Shown piece by piece: positions 57,675 through 64,000 of a stretch of DNA of 64,000 nt. Source of the DNA: Bidens hawaiensis (lineage: Eukaryota; Streptophyta; Magnoliopsida; Asterales; Asteraceae). Each line of letters opens with the position of its first letter. The first letter of the stretch is position 1. The position numbers were made by a program, and so were the translations under genes. The notes below the pieces were generated by a model. It worked only from the letters and a program-made list of their open reading frames with translations. It ran no database searches and was not told the DNA's origin. The stretch lies in assembly GCA_021521415.1 (NCBI GenBank), contig JAIQDT010005453.1, positions 124,001 through 188,000 of the forward strand, in the 5' to 3' direction.

Positions 57675-59057
57675 TTACATGTTGGAGTCTAGATGCATTA
57701 TGGTGCTTATGTTCATGGGTCTCATGTACTCGTCAGCACCATTCATCATCTGTTCCACGATATATCTACTCGCTCTTTTTGTCGGGTGGAAGGCATCCCA
57801 AAAGACAAACTTGTCTCTGTTGTCACACAACATCGACCACGGAGTGCATAAGCCCAAGCCGTTGAACGGTCCTTGTCCACAACATGCTGTATTTGAGTTT
57901 TCAAATCCTGCATGCATAATCAATTAAACGATCAAAAAAGTAGATTAAAACTGAATAACAATTAGTTAAGATAAAAATGTCACGACGTTCTTAATTACCA
58001 AATGCTTGAGGATTGGTGATGATATTATTATGCATCAGTTTGGTGTTGGCTGCGATGAAAACATGATCGCCAAGTTTAGCATTAACCTCTTGAACCAATT
58101 GGACAAGTTGTGGTTCAAACAACTCTGATGCAGCCTGAAGCTCGCCGGCACATTCACCATTTGAACTTTGTAGAGCCATCTCTGCTGGTGCACAGCCCAG
58201 TGATCCAGTACCCATTAGAATTACCCTTCTAACTCCACTCTCATACAAATTCTGTTAAAAGTGATTGTTAGTTTTAACCGTACCGTCTCTATCATAATCA
58301 GTAAGGTCTCTAAATATTTTCTAACACAGAATAAATCAATATATATGTAATACGTATGTCGTTTGACACACATACTAATTTAACATGTTCGATCTAGCAT
58401 TAATTCTGTTAAGCATTTACTGTTATGATCATTGATAAGTAGAGTATATTGCATTCTAATCTGGGTGTTTAAGGTTATTGTAAAACAATAAAAAAATATA
58501 TATTCTAGAATATATTAAGTGAAAGTGGTAACAAAATAAATAATAAACCTCTCTAATGTTGGCAAGACCTCCACATATATGTTATTATTATTTTATGTTA
58601 TCTAAATTTTAATTGTCTGTTTCAAGTAAATATGGATTGTTGGTTGATTGAACTTTTATTTTTCATTTCAGTTACTTTTACTCTAAACATGTAGTAATTC
58701 CAAAAATATATTTAGTTTGTGCTTTTCAACAATATTCGGTAAATAAAAAGACTTTTGTATATATATTAGTTAAACTAGTTTTTATCTCTCGTATTACAGG
58801 GTTGTTTTGCATTATTCGTTTTTAATATTTATGTATTTTTTTGGAGTTTAATTTTATCTATTGTAAGGAAGTTAATAATATATACTTAGAGTTTGATGAT
58901 AAAAGGGTTCCACAAATAACTAAGATGTTATAACTCAGTTTAAAAGTTGTATGTGTTTGATGAGACCCAGTCTCTCTATCCCTATGGGGTAGATGTAAGG
59001 TTGTCTACATCTTACCACCCTACCATAGTTTTGATATTGGTGGGATATACTGAGTAC

Positions 59058-59097
<40 letters not shown>

Positions 59098-61368
59098 TGT
59101 TTGATGAGACCTAAGACCCGCTTATTTTCTTTACAATAAGATTGTTTTTTAATTATAAATAATATCTTTTTTTTAAAAAAATCATATATTAATTTTTAGT
59201 ATATTCCTATTTTATAAGATTTTCACATCAATAATTTTGTGAGATTAATTTTTAAGTTAATGAGATGTTATAACCCGTTTAAGGACTATATGGGTTTGGT
59301 AAGACCCATACTCGTGAATTCGGATCAAATGCACAAAAAGCCTCTATTTACAAATAATGCAATCTGGTGGCTTGATAGAAGGTGAGGATCAACCAGAGAG
59401 CTTTTAAATGATTTGTTTATATATATTACTAGTTTTTGTCCCCCGTATTATGGGGGATTGTTTAAAATTTCCGTTTCTAATATTGTGATTTTTTTAGTTT
59501 ATTTATTATGAAAAGTTAATACTATACTTGAAACTACTTTGATTAATTTATGTTGGGTTTGTTCATTTTTTAATGAAACGTTGAATAAATTATCTACTTA
59601 ATTTTTATATTTATTAGTTTATATTCATTTGTCATAATTTGGATCTTATTTTGTGATATTATAAGTTACACTTAAAAGAAAAAAGAATCGTGTAACTAAA
59701 TCTATATTGAGAAATTAAATTAATGTTTGATTATGAGGTTTGTTTACATTTTATGTTTCTAATATTAATATATTTTTATTGTACTTTCATTTTATTTATT
59801 GTAAGAAAATTAATAATATACTTACGGTTTGATGATGAAAGGGTTTCACAAATAAATGAGATGTTATAACCCGTTTAAAAGCTATCTGGGTTATATGAGA
59901 CCCATGACCCGCTTATATTTTTTTACTCTAAAATTGTTTCATAATTATAAATAATATATTTTTTTAAAGAAAACTGGATATTAATTATATTTTATCCCTA
60001 TTTTATAAGATTTTTATGGCAAATATTTGGTGAGACTTTTTATAACACGTTTAATGGCTATCTGGGTTTGATGAGACCCATACCTGTGAATTCGGGTCAA
60101 ATGCATGAGAAACCACCATTTACAAATTAAACAATCTGGTGGCTTGAGAGAAAATAGAGAGGTTTCGTTTATATATATATATATATAGGTATTGGATCAT
60201 TTCAGAAGTTTTTTTTACAGCGAGAAGTTCGAGAAGTGAAGGTGTAACTCCATTAATCACTAGTTTCACTCCATTTCTTATGTGTAGGTGCGTTGTGTAG
60301 GTGCATATGTATGTGTGTAGGTACGTATGTTTGTATATGTGTACGTATGTTCGTATATGTGTATGTATGTTTGTATGTGTGTAGGTACATATATTTGAAT
60401 GTGGCTCGGTACATTTATATGTTTGTAGGTAGGTTTGAATGTGTAATTAAGACATAAATACAATCAACCTACATATATGTATGTAACATCATATGAAAGG
60501 GAGTCAAATTAGGAATTAATGGAGTTATACATTAACTTCTCGCACTTCTCGCTGTAATATCACTTCTCGCAAGATCCATTATATATATATATATATATAT
60601 ATATATAAGATTAAGATAGATAGATGTTTTGATAAAAAAATAATGAATTATATTGCTTCTATATTTATATAAAATTAATTTTTTTTAAAAGTAGTGTGAT
60701 TACCAACACAATAGAGAAAAAAAGAGTAGTATATCTATGTAAGCATGACTGGAGTGCTGACTGGTTATAAGTGTTTGTCCTATACACATTACCTTCTTTC
60801 ATTAAATATACCAAGAAAAACATATTTTCACTATTTTATAGAAGTAAAAGAATACAATATAAACAGAAAGATTAAAATTTAGAATAAGTTATTCTATAAT
60901 TTGAATCAAAGTTGATCATTTGAATTTAATGTTTTCTATTCAAACATCTACAATTTACAATTCTAAATATATATATATATTTAATAGCTTAATGCAAGAT
61001 GTTAAAAGCATTTAATTCAGTAGTGAATATCGTAAATAAAATAACTATGAAAAACATTTAGTGGTTTTGACATGCACATTGCATATGATCCTTTTAAACT
61101 AATTAATGAATATATAAAAGCTTACCATCATAATCTTGCGATACTCCGATATGAGGAGGGAAACATAATCAGGAAGATTATATTGTTGGCGCCTTGCGGA
61201 GAAACTAGTCAAATAATAGTTGTTCACAAAATCATTGCCACCTAGTGATACGAGGACCAAACCTTTGTTTACAAGCTCCCTTGCTTGTTTTTCACCTACT
61301 ATTTTACTTATTCTTTGTTGATACTCTCTGAAGTACTGTATTTGCACAGCCACCCGAAGCACGTTTGC
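57675..61368 (-). CDS. GDSL esterase/lipase, last three exons (5' part outside window)
   Basis: Exons 61368-61126 (81 codons, phase 0), 58251-57999 and 57907-57675, with consensus splice sites (TGCAG|GCAAAC; GATG|GTAAGC; AACAG|AATTTG; TTTG|GTAATT; GCAG|GATTTG). They encode [16 protein letters not shown], block [17 protein letters not shown], block IV-type [41 protein letters not shown] and block [11 protein letters not shown] with the catalytic Asp and His. That is the C-terminal two thirds of a plant GDSL enzyme of the LTL1-like group. The active-site Ser block and signal peptide must lie further right, beyond 64000. The reading is intact throughout. Introns are 66-91 bp and 2.9 kb. Such enzymes are secreted lipases or acyltransferases linked to cutin, seed oil or stress. 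The 19.9-kb fragment is a different paralogue. Confidence 0.92.
58775..60165. repeat. Tandem duplication inside the intron
   Basis: Unit 1 about 58775-59410, unit 2 about 59427-60165. Shared landmarks: TAGTTTTT..C.CGTATTA, GAGATGTTATAACC, GAGACCCA...GACCCGCTTAT and CAATCTGGTGGCTTGA. Diverged by substitutions and indels. Confidence 0.75.
58970..59095 (+). mobile_element. SINE (5'-truncated) with (GAT)n tail
   Basis: The body (CTATGGGGTAGATGTAAGGT, GTCTACATCTTACCACCCTA, GGTGGGATATACTGAGTA) matches the 3' end typical of plant TS/AU-type SINEs. It is followed by (GAT)n and flanked by 18-bp direct repeats starting TGTGTTTGATGAGACC (58952-58969 and 59096-59113, 17 of 18 equal). No Pol III boxes, so the 5' part is missing. 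Confidence 0.75.
60190..60581. mobile_element. Inverted-repeat element set in (TA)n
   Basis: Ends of about 60 bp pair imperfectly: left TGGATCATTTCAGAAG...ACAGCGAGAAGTTCGAGAAG, right reverse complement TGGATCTTGCGAGAAG...ACAGCGAGAAGTGCGAGAAG. Both sides are TA repeats (60166-60187 and 60582-60606), as known for Micron-type MITEs. The middle is a TGTATGTA-rich microsatellite (60282-60400). Confidence 0.65.
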
Positions 61369-62494
61369 CTGCACACAGTCCAGTCGATTATTAATTATTT
61401 TGCTACATGCTAGATAGATTCCATTTATACAATTTAAAAAAAATAAAACACGAATTTAATACCCATAAAAATGTAAAGAGGGTTGGAAACTAAAGTTTTG
61501 CTCTCAACATATAAGAATGAATTTCCTAACTAAAATGTTTTTGTTAATGATAAAGGCAATTTTCATACAGGAGTGTTGTACTCTAGGGCAAGGTTATCAA
61601 GTAGATGCCACTAATGTTCATCACTACAAGATCAGGTTACCCAAATGTGCAATTTCCATGTCTAAATTGATACTTGATCAGTTTTGAAATGTTCAAGGTT
61701 TAAACCTTACCATAATAATAACATTAAAATTGTATTACTCAACTAAACATGAAATCATTTAAAATAGGGATTTGTTAGGGTTAATGTACTTTATATAGTA
61801 ATTCAGTTAAGATCGGGTTCATATCATGAAAATTTCAATGGGTATACTTTTTAACCACGTCAGTAGTTAAATGGTGAATTCCAAACTTGCGACAAAATTA
61901 ACCCATAAACCCAACGGGTAATAAGAAATCAAGTTCCCAATGACCAATAGATATTAGACTGGATATGAAATATAATTTACAATCAGGTTGACATCACGAC
62001 CAATTATATCCTTGAACCGGAGAAATGAGCTTCTTCATACACTCCGTTTTAACCTATTTATCACTATGCTATTTTTTTTAAAGATTTTTTTGTCTAACTT
62101 GTATCTTAATAAAAATAAATAAGATTTATTTTAGTTCAGTTTTATTTGTAACTAGCTGGGATCTGTTGTCGTACCTGCCGCGTTTCAGCAGTGCATCAAT
62201 GTGAATTCAGTTGGTATCAATTAAGTTCGTAACAATACCATCATTAAACCCAAAAAGTAAATTTGTCAAACTAGCATATAAAATACTTAAAACGGTGTTT
62301 ATTCGGTAAATAAAACTCAGGAGTAGGTAAAACATGAGCATTACGACGTCGAGTGGATTCCAATTCAGTTAGTATATGTTACATTGGTTACGGTATAAAC
62401 AAACTTGGTAAAACCTAAGTGTTAAATCCCAAAAATTAAAATCGTCAAATTAACATGTAAAGCATATATTTAGAACATTTATTCGGTCGGTAAA
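61369..62494 (-). other. Intron of the GDSL gene, no gene seen
   Basis: AT-rich, with an imperfect ~190-bp repeat at 62200-62490 (TTCAGTTGGTATCA / TTCAGTTAGTATAT, AAATTTGTCAAACTAGCATA / AAATCGTCAAATTAACATG). Confidence 0.6.
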
Positions 62495-64000
62495 TGTAAC
62501 ACCCCGACCAAAGGCGGATTATACATCGGGGCGCCACATATTGTTTCATTACTCGTGACACTATTGGGTGTCAATATTTAATAAATACATTCATTCGCGC
62601 ACGCGCAAAGTAAACAAGATAACATAAAGCAACATAATTCATTATATTATAAGGCAGAATATTCGAACAACAATAACTTGTCTTGATACATTTTAATCTA
62701 GGTCCAAAAGTAAAAACGTCCTACGTGTCCACAAGCTCCAAATGTAGCTACAGCAAACCTGAACATGTGTTAAAATAAAACGTCAAACACTTGCGTGTTG
62801 GTGAGAAATCAAGTTTAATACAATACATAGATAGCCATAAATCTGCGCGCAACACGTGTATGTCTGGTGTTTAACAAGGGTGCAATCAGATTGTGATCAA
62901 GCCTAGATAGATCATAGCTCATAGTTCATAGTTCAATCCGTGCTCCCAATTGAGCACAAAAACGAGAAAACATCTGTGCAAGTGTAAAACAAGAAAACCG
63001 TAAACGATAGGTCTCCCGTGTTCATCTAATGGTACCATGAAAACTTCGGAATAGGCCGAACAAAGCGGTTAATGATACACACATACAAATAAACAGCCAA
63101 GTAAACGTCCTCAACACATGGGATACTGCGCGACTAAAGTTCATAAACAGTTTTAAGACTCAAGTTTTGTATGAACACATGAACATCCCAAAGCATTTAA
63201 AATAAAAAGGGATTAGATACGAGATAACTCACTTGATAAAGATGCGATGATAGATATGCAAGAATCAACTCTTAAACAAGCAAAGTTAACCTATAATTAA
63301 AGATTATTGTTTTAACGATTGGTTTTAAGTCTTGATTATAAGTTAGCATAATTAATAAGTAAACTATTATATATAATATATATTACCGGAAAAGCAGGAA
63401 GAACAAGGAGGAAGACGGAGGCAGAGAGGGAGGCGGCAGGAGGACAACGGCAGAGAGCAAAAAGGGAGGAAGAGATAATAAGTGTAGTGTGTGAAGTGTT
63501 AAGAAAATACTACTATTATTTATAGGCAAACCCAAGGGGACATAAACCCTAGAAAAGATCTCCAAAAGTAAAGAAAAGATATCAACAGTAAAAGATTCCA
63601 AAAGCAAGATATCAAAAGATATGGCAGCAGGAAAAGAGGAAAAGCAAAAGGGAAAGCTGCCAGGGAACAGTAAAAAGCATGGGCGGGTCAGATAAAGGTA
63701 CTGGATAAAGCATGAAAAAGCAGATCTCAAAAGATAATGTCAGTCACTTTTTCTACCAACCAATGGGGTTGGTACGCATGCTGCGCCGAAAGTAACTATT
63801 CAGACATTAGATAGGTTAGGTCAACAGCTCAGAAGATAAGACAACACAAAAGCATACAGGCTGGATAAAACAGAAGACTAGACTAAAGGGTCAAGCGCGA
63901 GAAGGCTGAGTGCGCGAGCGCGAAGGCTGGCACAACAAACCTTAGCGTGCTGCGGGAAGAATCACAAATCCTTAGCGCACTGCGGGAAGGATCACAAATC
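62495..64000 (-). repeat. LTR (partial), end of window
   Basis: Starts TGTAACACCCCGACCAAAGG on the plus strand, a frequent LTR end in plants (LTR 3' end if read on the minus strand). A minus-strand TATAAATA box lies at 63524-63517. Runs past 64000; no coding part seen. Confidence 0.6.
63941..64000. repeat. 30-bp tandem repeat, 2 copies
   Basis: Units start CTTAGCGTGCTGCGGGAAGA and CTTAGCGCACTGCGGGAAGG, 27 of 30 equal. The array may continue beyond the window. Confidence 0.9.

Larger units (their letters stand above)
58252..61125 (-). other. Large intron of the GDSL gene with repeats
   Basis: 2.87 kb, AT-rich. Contains two tandem units, a SINE and an inverted-repeat element. No coding sequence seen. 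Confidence 0.85.

Noticed and set aside
60278..60463. Tyr/Thr/His-rich 61-codon frame
   Set aside because: Translation of the TGTATGTA microsatellite.
63383..63730. 115-codon Ser/Leu/Phe-rich frame
   Set aside because: Low-complexity reading across an LTR promoter; no recognisable domain.

Overview
The window is plant nuclear DNA, most likely from a eudicot and plausibly an Asteraceae (composite) species. It is AT-rich, dominated by nested Ty1/copia and Ty3/gypsy LTR retrotransposons, and carries a host gene with canonical GT-AG introns. The Asteraceae guess rests on the look of the copia, Athila and other transposon proteins and is inference. I see no CRISPR array, rRNA or tRNA gene.

Left third (1-19255): an older copia element (O, minus strand; gag 8981-10497, protease/pre-integrase part 1-763) is split by a young, apparently intact copia element (E1, 764-8980, minus strand, equal-length LTRs that look identical, TSD GGCTC, one uninterrupted 1336-aa polyprotein). 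A second member of the same family (E2, 11038-19255, plus strand) lies 2.06 kb away in opposite orientation. E2 has mosaic LTRs, no matching TSD and several single-base frameshifts. Its right end abuts a broken GDSL esterase/lipase gene (19449-19913).

Middle (20.5-46.3 kb): a set of insertions inside insertions. An Athila-like element with a short interior (B, 23704-46339, flanked by ATAGGA) carries a hAT MITE (26261-26922). Its right LTR holds a 16-kb Athila element (A, 29441-45461, TSD AAGAC). A's gag is in turn interrupted by a probable solo LTR (about 41645-43982). A has decayed gag, protease, RT, RNase H and integrase, plus an env-like Athila ORF. Between integrase and the env-like ORF are two small coiled-coil ORFs. 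A recurring module (paired GC-rich CACG..CGTG near-palindromes upstream of a TATA box) occurs in the LTR and before each of these downstream ORFs. This is the most unusual organisation in the window.

Right third (46.3-64 kb): a Stowaway MITE, a decayed transposon ORF cluster (47-50.3 kb), an open frame with a zinc finger and a nuclease-like RPxD motif (51.26-51.98 kb), a solo LTR, a Tat-like gypsy LTR with gag remnant (54.5-56.2 kb), a TIR transposon remnant, and the 3' part of a host GDSL esterase/lipase gene (exons 61368-61126, 58251-57999 and 57907-57675, minus strand). Its 2.9-kb intron contains a tandem duplication, a SINE with an empty-site paralogue next to it, and an inverted-repeat element set in (TA)n. 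The upstream intron contains the end of another LTR at 62495.

Functionally, the GDSL gene at 57.7-61.4 kb is the only convincing host gene. Everything else recognisable is mobile DNA or its remains. Boundaries were read by eye; identities and family names have not been confirmed by any search.
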